Positions 57,201-64,000 of a stretch of DNA of 64,000 nt are shown here, in pieces. Position 1 is the first letter of the stretch; every line of letters starts with the position of its first letter. The DNA is from an uncultured Candidatus Melainabacteria bacterium (GTDB lineage Bacteria > Cyanobacteriota > Vampirovibrionia > Gastranaerophilales > Gastranaerophilaceae). Both the position numbers and the translations under genes were made by a program. The DNA is taken from NCBI GenBank assembly GCA_950096985.1, contig CATNBA010000002.1, positions 1 to 64,000 on the forward strand, written 5' to 3'. The notes beneath the pieces were generated by a model that saw nothing but the letters and a program-made list of their open reading frames with translations, was not told where the DNA came from and searched no databases.

Positions 57201-59599
57201 AAAACGGTACGCTTAACCTTAAAGACATTACTTCTAATGGAGCATTAGTTGCAAACGGCGGTAATCTTAATCTTAAAAACAGCATAATAAATCTTGTAAA
57301 AGGCGACAGCATTAGTAAAGATACAAATGTAAGTTTTGATGATACAAATTCTATTAATATTGATGGCGGAAGTGCAGCATTTGACGGAAACGAATGGGGT
57401 GGAACAATTACACTAAAAGATGGTAATCTTGACTTCAGCGGAACTTCAAATGGTGCATTGAAAGCTGATGGCGGCAATCTTAATGTAGCTGATGGCAGCA
57501 ATCTTGTAATAAACAGCGGCAGTTATATAGAAGATGCAGTTAATGCTGATATTCAAGGCAGTCTTTCAATTTCCGGTGCTGATGCTTATGTAACATTAGG
57601 AAATGGTGACACCATTATGGGTGACATTGCAATAGATGCACAGGGTACATTAAATATGGGCGACCATGTGACTATGGCTGAAAGCGGACAGACAATTGCA
57701 ATTAATAATGCTGTACTTAACCTTATCGGTAATGACAATTTAGATTTAAAAGCTGATTTAGTAGGTACTAACGGCGATATCAATAAAAATGGTTCGGGTA
57801 ACGTTATTTTTAACGGAGAAACCAATAATTATAAAGGCGACTTAACTATTAACAATTCAGGTAATCTTACATTTACTGATGCTGATGGTTTTGGCGGCAA
57901 TCTAATTTTTGGAGATATTGACGGTAAAAGTATTGGTATTATTGCTGACACAATTATCGGATCAACTACATTAGATCGAGATGCTACTATTACATATTCT
58001 ACATACAGAGATGTTGATTTGAGATTTGGTAATACTGTTTCTGTGTCAAAAGGTACTATTAACGCTGAGGCTAAACCTGGACAAAATGTTTCTTTTGATA
58101 ATCAGGTAATAGTTAATGATAAAGGAACTTTAACTGCTTCAGGTAATAACGTTAATTTTGAAAATGGTATTACCGCAGAGAACGGAACTATTATAACTTC
58201 TGCAATATCAACTGATTTGAAAAATCTAGACCTTACTAATTCAAATATATTTATTAATCAAAACGGCTTTACTGCAAAAGATGTAATAATGAATGGTTCA
58301 AGTTCTTTGAATGTTATGAACGGTACAATTACAGATAACAGTATAGGTAATCTTGAGATAAGTGAAGGTAGTACAGGCAATTTCAGTATTGATATTTCTG
58401 CAAGAGACTGGGAATCCGATTCATTTATAACTTCAAGTATTTCCAATACAGGTACAGTAAATATTAGTGATTTTCAATTTGTAAATAAATGTCCGATTGA
58501 TAGATATATCTCATTAAAAGTGTTTGACAGCTTTGGTTCTCTTGATGATGTTGACTTTACCGCAACTGATAAAGAGGTATTTACACCAATAGGATATTAC
58601 AAATTATTATCCCAAGGCGGCGGTGAATATAAAGCTGCACTTACAAGATATAATCCTCAGGTATTTAGAGGTCAGGTTGCTACTGTTGCAAATTATCAAA
58701 ACCAACTTGTAGTTAATAACTTGTTATTTGATCATACACAAGAAGTTAATATGCAGTATCTTGCTGAAAAAAATTCAAACAAATACGCAGCAGCATATCC
58801 GTTATTTGCTCCTTATCAGTATGATAAAAAAGATGGCAGTTTATGGTTTAAGACATTTGGTACATTCGAACGTCTTAGTATGACACATGATTTGAATGTA
58901 AATAATAATTTCTACGGTACATTAATCGGTGCAGATTTCCCTGCTATTGAATTGAAAAAAGGTTGGACATTATTACCGACTGCTTATATCGGTTATTTAG
59001 GCGCACATCAGACATTCTCTCATGTTGGAATGTATCAAAACGGCGGTCAAGGCGGTGCAATGGCAACCTTTATGAAAGATGACTTTATAGGTTCAATTCT
59101 TGCTTACGGCGGTGGTTATGGTAATGAAATGAATGTTGCCGGATATACTGATAAAACTGGAAACTGGTATGCGGGAACTGCTGCAAAAGCTGCATATAAC
59201 TTCCATCCGTCAAAACATTTTATAATTCAGCCAACATTACTTGCATCATATAACTTGTTTGGTGAACAGAAATGGCACACTGATTTTGGCGATATGCACA
59301 TGTATTCAAAAATGCTTAACGGTGTAAATGCAGCTCCGGGTATTAACTTCATATATGGCAGAGAAAGCTGGAGTATTTACGCAACGGTTCAGTACTTCTA
59401 TAATATCTTAGGATATTCTGACGGCAGAGCCGGACATGTTAATCTTTCAGGTATTCGTATGCGACACGGTTTCCTTGAATATGGCTTTGGCTTTACAAAA
59501 TCTTGGAAAGACAGATTTAGCGGTTATCTTCAATTTGTAATCAGAAACGGCGGCAGAACCGGTGTAGGTTTCCAAGGCGGCTTGATGTATAAATTATAA
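54254..59599 (+). CDS. Giant autotransporter with Pmp-like GGAI repeats
   Basis: 1781 residues from the ATG at 54254, with GGAG upstream and a signal peptide (MFKKTLIVAGLLSVISVTAQA). The first 330 residues of the passenger carry repeated GGAI(Y/F) blocks with FxxN partners (SGGAIYITGD, NRGGAIYNGD, NGGAIANFDG, KGGAIYNTGN), like chlamydial polymorphic membrane proteins. The next 1000 or so are a beta-helix of N/G/T/S-rich repeats (LNVDNKGQVSGGNINVDN). The last 250 residues form a beta-barrel domain (SLWFKTFGTFERL to GVGFQGGLMYKL). Type Va secretion through the outer membrane, with exposure of an adhesin-like stalk, is expected. A voltage-gated channel gene starts 8 nt after the stop. Confidence 0.9.
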   Translation: MFKKTLIVAGLLSVISVTAQAANTIITNDTIISNAINGVVTSNSGSGGAIVNNGHNLTINANITDNTLENGIGQAVFGGAIYQSGGTLTINNGVKFDGNTVSSKSQSYPNWDGVDGASGGAIYITGDFDLTANGNVIFSNNKALAVAANDESNGGAIFAQGASGSTMSFNNVKFENNSSKNRGGAIYNGDTAIVVNGKGEFIGNTSMTGGAIYNLDVTSNTSFATGTNSTFINNKATGNGGAIANFDGVVNVGQGNSFSGNNAASNGGAIYNANWQKTSVTNISGGTSFTNNSAGDKGGAIYNTGNVKLDTTAGNITFSGNTAAKGADVYLDGAKSSLVVSGTNASNKVSFGSTGSIAGNGSIKHESAGTFELVNNQDTSAFTGKYTQTSGKTSLNNSAMFDKFEINSGELELLNGSTAVINKTDKIFKGSVLTVDDSTLNLKAAIGKDVAVNLQSDGNINLSEGASLVLNNGDKWQGAINTTTGTSLTLDNFTGSEGIYTQSGGSLSLTNGSNLTLSNSGTLISGGTVSIANGNTLSIGNGAVIGGNTNTTVAGTLNVDKGGSIGGGVSAINKDGSAGPDTTVESGGNLNVSGSIEGNANTTIQSGGTVNVNGGTIDTAGKTDIQDGANLNINDGGNVTLHEGDSWEGTITNNNSTLTLDNITHTADNSNGNYIQTEGTLNLNNGSNLTIGEGSSISNGNINIDNSQLNVDNKGQVSGGNINVDNNSQFNVNDGGIVSDGTINIGNGSSFNIAEGGQVTGGHLNFEGNNSIGVEGTILGDAIFDVTNGNTVNITNNGNVTINSNDIWADGTIHLNGGTLNYEGVKNGSNGAFHGDKGNLNISDNFIVDADSYIKDAVNTTINEGSTLQVAGGEVTLGGANDKISGNISISDGKLNLDNAVKEQTGQFTQTGGTTTVSGSFDLNNANDNISGGQFDINGTVNQTQGTISDAANVNLKGTLNIKGGETSLNDNDNWEGNIQLSENGTLNLKDITSNGALVANGGNLNLKNSIINLVKGDSISKDTNVSFDDTNSINIDGGSAAFDGNEWGGTITLKDGNLDFSGTSNGALKADGGNLNVADGSNLVINSGSYIEDAVNADIQGSLSISGADAYVTLGNGDTIMGDIAIDAQGTLNMGDHVTMAESGQTIAINNAVLNLIGNDNLDLKADLVGTNGDINKNGSGNVIFNGETNNYKGDLTINNSGNLTFTDADGFGGNLIFGDIDGKSIGIIADTIIGSTTLDRDATITYSTYRDVDLRFGNTVSVSKGTINAEAKPGQNVSFDNQVIVNDKGTLTASGNNVNFENGITAENGTIITSAISTDLKNLDLTNSNIFINQNGFTAKDVIMNGSSSLNVMNGTITDNSIGNLEISEGSTGNFSIDISARDWESDSFITSSISNTGTVNISDFQFVNKCPIDRYISLKVFDSFGSLDDVDFTATDKEVFTPIGYYKLLSQGGGEYKAALTRYNPQVFRGQVATVANYQNQLVVNNLLFDHTQEVNMQYLAEKNSNKYAAAYPLFAPYQYDKKDGSLWFKTFGTFERLSMTHDLNVNNNFYGTLIGADFPAIELKKGWTLLPTAYIGYLGAHQTFSHVGMYQNGGQGGAMATFMKDDFIGSILAYGGGYGNEMNVAGYTDKTGNWYAGTAAKAAYNFHPSKHFIIQPTLLASYNLFGEQKWHTDFGDMHMYSKMLNGVNAAPGINFIYGRESWSIYATVQYFYNILGYSDGRAGHVNLSGIRMRHGFLEYGFGFTKSWKDRFSGYLQFVIRNGGRTGVGFQGGLMYKL

Positions 59600-59607
59600 G
59601 GTAATAT

Positions 59608-60420
59608 ATGAGAAAACAGTTAACAAAATTCATTGAAAATAAATATACACAAAAGTTTATACTTTTTGTTATTATATTCAATTCGATACTTCTCGGAATG
59701 ATGACTAACAATGCGTTAATGAGCAGATATTCAAATATATTAAATCTTCTCTGTAATGTATGTGTCTGGATATTCACGGTTGAAATTGCAATAAAATTGT
59801 ATGCTTATAAAAAGCAGTTTTTTAAAGATGGATGGAATATATTTGATTTTATAATTGTACTTATTTCATGGGTTCCTACAGGCGGTGTGTTCTCATCATT
59901 CAGGGTATTTAGAATTTTAAGAACATTGCGAGCATTAAGACTAATTACACAACTGGAAAAGTTGCGTGTTATTGTTCAGGCAATTATTGATTCTATACCG
60001 AATGTTGGGTGGGCATCTGTTTTATTGCTTGTTATATTTTATATTTTTGCAATAATGGGTACAACTTTATACGGTCAGGATTATTCAGTTGAATTTGGCT
60101 CACTTGGCAAAAGCATGTTTACATTATTTCAGATAATGACACTTGAGGCGTGGGCAGATATTGCACGTGATATTATGGCTAAATATCCGCTTTCGTGGAT
60201 ATATTTTATATCTTTTATACTTGTTTCTTCATTTATTGTAATGAATGTTATTGTTGGTGTTGTTGTTAACGCAATAAGTGAAATAAGTGAGGATGTAAAA
60301 CGCGAAAAAGAAAAGAAAATACTTAAAGATCAAAAAACAGAACTTGAAGTGGAACTTTATAATTTAAAACAACAGATTAAAAAAGTTGAACAAATGATAG
60401 AACTTAAACAAAATGATTAA
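59608..60420 (+). CDS. Bacterial voltage-gated sodium-channel homologue (BacNav type)
   Basis: 270 residues, the usual length of NaChBac-like channels. Six membrane segments; S4 carries regularly spaced arginines (FRVFRILRTLRALRLITQ). The pore loop reads MTLEAWADI, matching the TLESWSM-type selectivity filter of bacterial sodium channels (Leu-Glu-x-Trp). S6 is followed by a long charged coiled coil (residues about 225 to 268) as in tetrameric BacNav proteins. It would pass Na+ on depolarisation in the inner membrane. It starts 8 nt downstream of the autotransporter, probably on the same mRNA, and ends at a terminator. Confidence 0.88.
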   Translation: MRKQLTKFIENKYTQKFILFVIIFNSILLGMMTNNALMSRYSNILNLLCNVCVWIFTVEIAIKLYAYKKQFFKDGWNIFDFIIVLISWVPTGGVFSSFRVFRILRTLRALRLITQLEKLRVIVQAIIDSIPNVGWASVLLLVIFYIFAIMGTTLYGQDYSVEFGSLGKSMFTLFQIMTLEAWADIARDIMAKYPLSWIYFISFILVSSFIVMNVIVGVVVNAISEISEDVKREKEKKILKDQKTELEVELYNLKQQIKKVEQMIELKQND

Positions 60421-60430
60421 TAAAAAGAAT

Positions 60431-60458
60431 AAAAAGGGGAAATAATCCCCTTTTTTTA
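60431..60458. terminator. Bidirectional terminator after the channel gene
   Basis: AAAAAGGGGA AATAA TCCCCTTTTTTT between the channel gene and the convergent hydrolase gene; the T run overlaps the hydrolase stop. Confidence 0.85.
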
Positions 60459-61460
60459 TTTTAAATATTCCTTAAAGAAACTTTCTATTTTTTCAAAAGG
60501 TATTTTATCAAGGTTATCGTATAAATCAACATGGTTTGCATTTTTGATGATTAAAAGTTCTTTATTATTGCCTTTAAGTTTTTTGAAAGCATCCTCAGAA
60601 AAATATCTGCTGTGAGCTTTTTCACCATGTATCATTAAAACGGCATTTTGAATTTCTGAACTATAAGAAAGTATGGGCATTGTCATAAATGAAAGTGGTG
60701 TCGTCATGTTCCAATTACCGTTAGAATTTATTGCACGTTGATGAAATCCGCGCGGAGTTTTGTAATATTTCCAGTATTCTTTCACAAACAGTGGTTCATC
60801 TCCGGTTAATTTAATGGGGAGACCTGTGCCTTTTGCGTATGTGCCGTTTTTAAAATCTTCGGTCCTTTGTTTATTTAGTGTTTGTCTAAGTTCATAACGA
60901 GCTTTTTCATCTGTTGCATCAAAATATCCGTTAGCATTAACTCTTGACATATCGTACATTGTTGAAGTTACAGTTGCTTTAATTCTTGTATCCATTGATG
61001 CTGCATTTAAACCCATTCCGCCAAATCCGCATATACCTAAAATGCCGATTTTTTCTGCATCTGCATCATCTCGATTACTTAAAAAATCCACAGCCGCGCT
61101 AAAGTCTTCGGTATTAATATCAGGTGATGCAACATCACGAGGTTGCCCTTCGCTTTCGCCCGTAAATGAGGGATCGAAGGCAAGTGTTATAAATCCTCTT
61201 TCTGCAAGAGTTTGAGCATATAAACCCGAAGCCTGTTCTTTAACTGCCCCGAACGGTCCGGAAATAGCTATTGCAGGTAGTTTTTCTTTTGCATTTTTCG
61301 GTTTGTATAAGTCGCCTGCAAGCTTTATACCATACCTGTTTTTGAAATATACTTTTTCTACATTGACTTTGTCACTTTTGGGAAAAGTCTTGTCCCATTC
61401 ATTAGCCATTGTTGTTCCTCCTATCATTAAAACAATTGCAAGAATTAATAAGTGTTTCAT
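60456..61460 (-). CDS. Exported alpha/beta hydrolase with GxCxG nucleophile motif
   Basis: 334 residues. Signal peptide MKHLLILAIVLMIGGTTMA. Alpha/beta fold with AISGPFGAVKEQ, LAFDPSFTGESEGQPR and the elbow GILGICGFGGMGL, where Cys stands in the nucleophile place as in dienelactone hydrolase-like and YcjY-type proteins. Late catalytic residues are in MIHGEKAHSRYFSED and NANHVDLYD. Substrate unknown. The ATG, with a strong AAGGAGG, lies inside the 3' end of the upstream hydrolase gene (59-nt overlap), so the two are co-expressed and divergent from a LysR gene. Confidence 0.85.
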   Translation of the reverse strand: MKHLLILAIVLMIGGTTMANEWDKTFPKSDKVNVEKVYFKNRYGIKLAGDLYKPKNAKEKLPAIAISGPFGAVKEQASGLYAQTLAERGFITLAFDPSFTGESEGQPRDVASPDINTEDFSAAVDFLSNRDDADAEKIGILGICGFGGMGLNAASMDTRIKATVTSTMYDMSRVNANGYFDATDEKARYELRQTLNKQRTEDFKNGTYAKGTGLPIKLTGDEPLFVKEYWKYYKTPRGFHQRAINSNGNWNMTTPLSFMTMPILSYSSEIQNAVLMIHGEKAHSRYFSEDAFKKLKGNNKELLIIKNANHVDLYDNLDKIPFEKIESFFKEYLK

Positions 61461-62316
61461 TGTACCTCCTTACTATGCTTAAAAGAGTTTGAGCATATTC
61501 TTCATGTTTGCCGTAAAAAATATGTGATGCGTCATCTATTACTGTTATTTGATTATCTTGCGGTTTCTGACAGTATGAATTGATTTTGTGTATAAATCCT
61601 TCTGAATCTCCGTTAGTAAGGCTGTCATTACTTCCAATTACAAAAGCTCCCTTAATTTTAATATTTGAAAGTGAATTTGTTTCACCGTCATTTGTGATAA
61701 CAGGGCAATTTTTTAGGTTAAATGCATTGTTAAATTTAAGAGCTGTATTGGCTGTCATTGGGGAAAATCCGCCGAAAAGGTACGGTAAAATCTCATCACC
61801 TCTGCCATCTGCAACAAATTCTTTTGCCAATTCAATACATTTTTTAATGTTTGGCATAACATTAAACCAGTGAGCCAAATCCACAGGTGCAGTCACGATA
61901 AAATAATCAATAAAATTATCATATGTATTTCCAAGATAATTGATTATTTTATTTGAGCCGAGTGAATGTCCTGCAAGGATTATATTTTTAAACCCCATTT
62001 GAAGTGCATATTTTACGTAGCTTTCAACATCTTCGTAAACTACGCTGAAATCATCATTAAATACACCTGTTGTTTTTTGTTTGCCGGTTTTTAAATCAGA
62101 ATATGAAAAGCATGAAAAAGCATCCATTGAATGCCCTATAATGCAGGCAATATTATTTTTGCTCAACAGGTTTCCAGTTGTATGCAAGAGCTCATTTTGA
62201 AATAAATTTGAGCATATACCGCTCATAATTATGACGACAGTTTCCATTTTATTATCGCCAAATATTGCGCCTTTTAATTCTAAGCCGCGTTCTGTATTAA
62301 CTTTTATAATTTCCAT
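61402..62316 (-). CDS. Cytoplasmic alpha/beta hydrolase
   Basis: 304 residues, no signal peptide. IIMSGICSNLFQ near the oxyanion region, nucleophile elbow ILAGHSLGSNKI (GHSLG), acid in FVIGSNDSLT and His in DDASHIFYGKHEE. Likely a carboxylesterase or lipase-like enzyme; substrate not known. The last 20 codons overlap the start of the exported hydrolase and read Cys/Asn-rich (CNCFNDRRNNNG), so the C-terminal tail may not be functionally needed. AAGGAG precedes the ATG. Divergent from the lysR gene. Confidence 0.85.
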   Translation of the reverse strand: MEIIKVNTERGLELKGAIFGDNKMETVVIIMSGICSNLFQNELLHTTGNLLSKNNIACIIGHSMDAFSCFSYSDLKTGKQKTTGVFNDDFSVVYEDVESYVKYALQMGFKNIILAGHSLGSNKIINYLGNTYDNFIDYFIVTAPVDLAHWFNVMPNIKKCIELAKEFVADGRGDEILPYLFGGFSPMTANTALKFNNAFNLKNCPVITNDGETNSLSNIKIKGAFVIGSNDSLTNGDSEGFIHKINSYCQKPQDNQITVIDDASHIFYGKHEEYAQTLLSIVRRYNETLINSCNCFNDRRNNNG

Positions 62317-62392
62317 AATATTCTCCTTTATAGTTTATTATTTATGATTTCTGTATAAATAGCAAATACTTATATTACATTTTTAAAAATGC

Positions 62393-62420
62393 TTGACAGG
62401 CATAGATAAAAATATATAAT
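62393..62420 (+). promoter_or_regulatory. Promoter of the lysR gene
   Basis: TTGACA at 62393-62398, 16-nt spacer, TATAAT at 62415-62420. The lysR ATG is at 62427, about where transcription should begin, so the mRNA is probably leaderless. Confidence 0.75.
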
Positions 62421-62426
62421 TATAAT

Positions 62427-63317
62427 ATGGAAATTAGAGTTTTAAAGTATTTTCTTGCAGTTGTGCGTGAAGGTTCTATTACAGGAGCGGCAAATTCTCT
62501 GCATTTAACACAACCTACTTTGACCAGACAATTACAGGATTTGGAACGTGAACTGAAACAAAAACTTTTTATCAGGGGTAAGCATAAGGTATCACTCACG
62601 CCAGAGGGTTTGATTTTAAGAAAACGTGCGGAAGAAATTTTAGAAATGGTAGAAAAAACTCAAGCAGAGTTTCAATCAATTTCTGATACAATTTGCGGAG
62701 ATATTTATATCGGATGTGGTGAAACCGAGTCTATGACATATATTGCACAGATTTTTAAAGAAATACAACAAAATTATCCTGAAGTAAAATTTCATATTCA
62801 ATCAGGTGATGCTGATGATGTAACAGAAAAACTTGATAAAGGACTGCTTGATTTTTGTCTTTTAATTCAGCCTATTAATATCGATAAGTATGATCATATT
62901 ACACTTTCCGCAAAAGACGTATGGGGTGTTATTATGAGAAAAGACAGTGATTTGGCAAAAAAGGAGTTTATCCAACTTGAAGATTTAAAAAGATTACCTT
63001 TGATTAATTCTAGGCAGGTTATAAAAAAAATATCCTCAAAAAATCAGTTTATGGATTGGTTTCAAGGTGAGTTTGAAAATTTACATACGGTTGGGACATC
63101 AAATCTTGTTTATAATGCTGCAATAATGGTCAAAAGCGGATTGGGATATGCAATAACTCTCGACAAATTAGTTAATACGTCCGTTGAAAGTGAACTTTGT
63201 TTCAGACCCTTAAAACCTAAACTAGAATCAGCACTGGATATTGTATGGAAAAAAAATCAGATATTTTCGCCGGCTGCAAAATTATTTTTAGAGAAATTAC
63301 ATGAAAATTTAGATTAA
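62427..63317 (+). CDS. LysR-family transcriptional regulator
   Basis: 296 residues. N-terminal winged helix MEIRVLKYFLAVVREGSITGAA followed by LHLTQPTLTRQLQDLE. Substrate-binding domain from about residue 90 (GDIYIGCGETESM, GLGYAITLDKL). LysR regulators usually control the divergent neighbour, here the two alpha/beta hydrolase genes, in response to a small molecule. The 110-nt divergent gap holds a good promoter for lysR. No Shine-Dalgarno is visible because the ATG almost coincides with the predicted transcription start. Confidence 0.93.
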   Translation: MEIRVLKYFLAVVREGSITGAANSLHLTQPTLTRQLQDLERELKQKLFIRGKHKVSLTPEGLILRKRAEEILEMVEKTQAEFQSISDTICGDIYIGCGETESMTYIAQIFKEIQQNYPEVKFHIQSGDADDVTEKLDKGLLDFCLLIQPINIDKYDHITLSAKDVWGVIMRKDSDLAKKEFIQLEDLKRLPLINSRQVIKKISSKNQFMDWFQGEFENLHTVGTSNLVYNAAIMVKSGLGYAITLDKLVNTSVESELCFRPLKPKLESALDIVWKKNQIFSPAAKLFLEKLHENLD

Positions 63318-63344
63318 TAATGTATAATAATTTCAGCTAGATAA

Positions 63345-63373
63345 TTGAAATTGTGGGGTAAATGTGTTATACT
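63345..63373 (+). promoter_or_regulatory. Promoter of prepilin gene 3
   Basis: TTGAAA at 63345-63350, 17-nt spacer, TATACT at 63368-63373, then AGAAAGGAG seven bases before the ATG at 63399. Confidence 0.8.
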
Positions 63374-63398
63374 CTAAATATCAGAAAGGAGTTAAGAG

Positions 63399-64000
63399 AT
63401 GATTAAGTATTACAAAAACAAACTCCTCTCAAACCTTCGGGGGGGGGGCACTTATCCGCTTATGGGATTTACTCTTTCAGAAGTGTTAATTACACTTGGC
63501 ATAATTGGTGTTGTTGCAGCTTTAACTATGCCAACTCTTATTGCTAAGCAGAAAGAGAAAGAAACTGTAGCAAAATTAAAAAAAGTTTATTCTACATTAA
63601 GTCAAGCATTATTATCTGCAATTGCGGATTATGGAACAGTTGATGAATGGGGTTTAGTGTCATCAAATACTGGTGAAATTAATGATGATGGGCTGAAAGT
63701 ATTGGAACACGCAGGTATGAATGCGCTTGCCGATAGATTGCATAAATATATAAAAAGTGATATTCTTACAACCGGCTGGGATAAAGATGTTGTTCTTGTA
63801 AATATGCATGGAACACCTCTTGATCAGTGGTATGACAAGGGAGAACCAAATGCTCTCAGGTTACCTGATGGGACCATATTTATAATGGGACAAATTACTA
63901 CAAATTCATTATGCTCTAATCCTGATTTAAAGTCAGGCGGATATTGCTCTACTATTGTAGTGTGGTTTCCTCCCAAAAACAAGCAAAGGGTTGAAGGGAA
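63399..64000 (+). CDS. Prepilin-like surface protein 3, in frame through a ten-G tract (phase-ON), cut by window end
   Basis: Not in the ORF track because it runs off the window. ATG 63399 with AGGAG seven bases upstream. The leader MIKYYKNKLLSNLRGGG TYPLMG (23 residues) crosses ten G in frame into FTLSEVLITLGIIG, the prepilin peptidase site and hydrophobic helix. About 200 residues are visible with no stop, including the family-like DGTIFIMG and a Cys pair (LCSNPDLKSGGYC). It would be processed by a PilD-type peptidase and displayed in a pilus or pseudopilus-like fibre. Promoter, ribosome site and tract position match prepilin genes 1 and 2, which are out of frame. The C-terminus lies beyond 64000. 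Confidence 0.88.
   Translation, partial: MIKYYKNKLLSNLRGGGTYPLMGFTLSEVLITLGIIGVVAALTMPTLIAKQKEKETVAKLKKVYSTLSQALLSAIADYGTVDEWGLVSSNTGEINDDGLKVLEHAGMNALADRLHKYIKSDILTTGWDKDVVLVNMHGTPLDQWYDKGEPNALRLPDGTIFIMGQITTNSLCSNPDLKSGGYCSTIVVWFPPKNKQRVEG
63439..63448 (+). repeat. Homopolymer tract, ten G, in prepilin gene 3
   Basis: Ten consecutive G encoding part of RGGG in the leader of prepilin 3. The same length as in genes 1 and 2, but here it keeps the ATG frame open. Confidence 0.95.

Noticed and set aside
54233-58446. Antisense ORFs of 60 to 105 codons under the autotransporter
   Set aside because: They are shadows of the repetitive coding strand with low-complexity translations and no start signals.
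1-64000. CRISPR arrays, tRNA or rRNA genes, insertion sequences, prophage or integrative elements
   Set aside because: I looked in all intergenic gaps and found no spaced direct repeats, cloverleaf-like sequences, transposase or integrase genes, or terminal inverted repeats.

Overview
The window is AT-rich and gene-dense and uses the standard bacterial code, with TAG, TAA and TGA all serving as normal stops. It looks like a chromosomal fragment of an uncultured anaerobic, non-photosynthetic cyanobacterial relative, most likely Gastranaerophilales (Melainabacteria/Vampirovibrionia). Three kinds of evidence point there. First, several prepilin-like proteins carry the GFTLAEVLITLGIIGVVA signature that is abundant in that lineage. 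Second, the cell has an outer membrane (LptC/LptA-like proteins, TolC, MacA, an autotransporter). Third, oxygen is handled by a PerR-rubredoxin-flavodiiron operon. The lineage call is inference from recognised protein families; no rRNA is present. I saw no tRNA, CRISPR array, insertion sequence or prophage, and no stretch longer than about 300 bases without a gene.

Layout. 0-5 kb: perR, two rubredoxins, fprA, a lineage-type hypothetical gene, and thrS on the opposite strand. 5-8.5 kb: a broken prepilin gene, then ssb, a four-carbon-acid sugar kinase and a PdxA-family dehydrogenase. 8.5-11.9 kb (minus): dapA-secD-secF. 11.9-18.8 kb (plus): a tight run lptC-lptA-TPR-dprA-topA-aroE. 18.8-19.6 kb: a second prepilin gene. 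19.6-28.1 kb (minus): mtnP-yggT-trkA-trkH-tolC-macA-macB(ATPase)-macB(permease). 28.2-36.6 kb: lytic transglycosylase, a 548-residue lineage protein, pepT-like, mutS2, gltD-like and a secreted proline-rich protein. 36.6-44.6 kb: membrane pyrophosphatase; activase-ykgJ-rlmN-dtd; then a zinc-ribbon RGG/N/Q-rich protein followed by rimM-trmD. 44.6-54.2 kb: hypothetical proteins, a second YkgJ protein, a GH57/DUF3536 enzyme, a ferredoxin, deoB, rlmH, mscS and a ThiF/TcdA-type enzyme. 54.2-60.4 kb: a Pmp-like autotransporter followed by a bacterial voltage-gated sodium-channel homologue. 60.4-64 kb: two alpha/beta hydrolases divergent from a LysR regulator, then a third prepilin gene cut by the window end.

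The most interesting signal is shared by the three prepilin genes. Each has its own promoter (TTGAAW, 17-nt spacer, TATAMT), a strong AGGAG site, an ATG, a short leader, then exactly ten G (or ten C) and the GFTL(A/S)EV prepilin signal. With ten bases the third gene is in frame, whereas the first and second are out of frame with their ATG and terminate within 20 codons. One base more in the tract would restore both frames at the tract. This is the architecture of slipped-strand phase variation acting on surface pilin-like proteins. In gene 1 the tract is C on the coding strand and in genes 2 and 3 it is G, so similar switches may have arisen more than once. Gene 1 also has an in-frame TAG and is probably decaying.

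Other items worth following: a leader element of about 40 nt shared by ssb and secD at the same distance from their start codons; a low-complexity RGG/N/Q protein with an internal 59-nt repeat whose copies differ only at synonymous sites; a stand-alone 2-hydroxyacyl-CoA dehydratase-type activase; and the pairing of an autotransporter with a voltage-gated channel. All coordinates and motifs come from reading the sequence. Functions rest on family recognition, and no database search was run.
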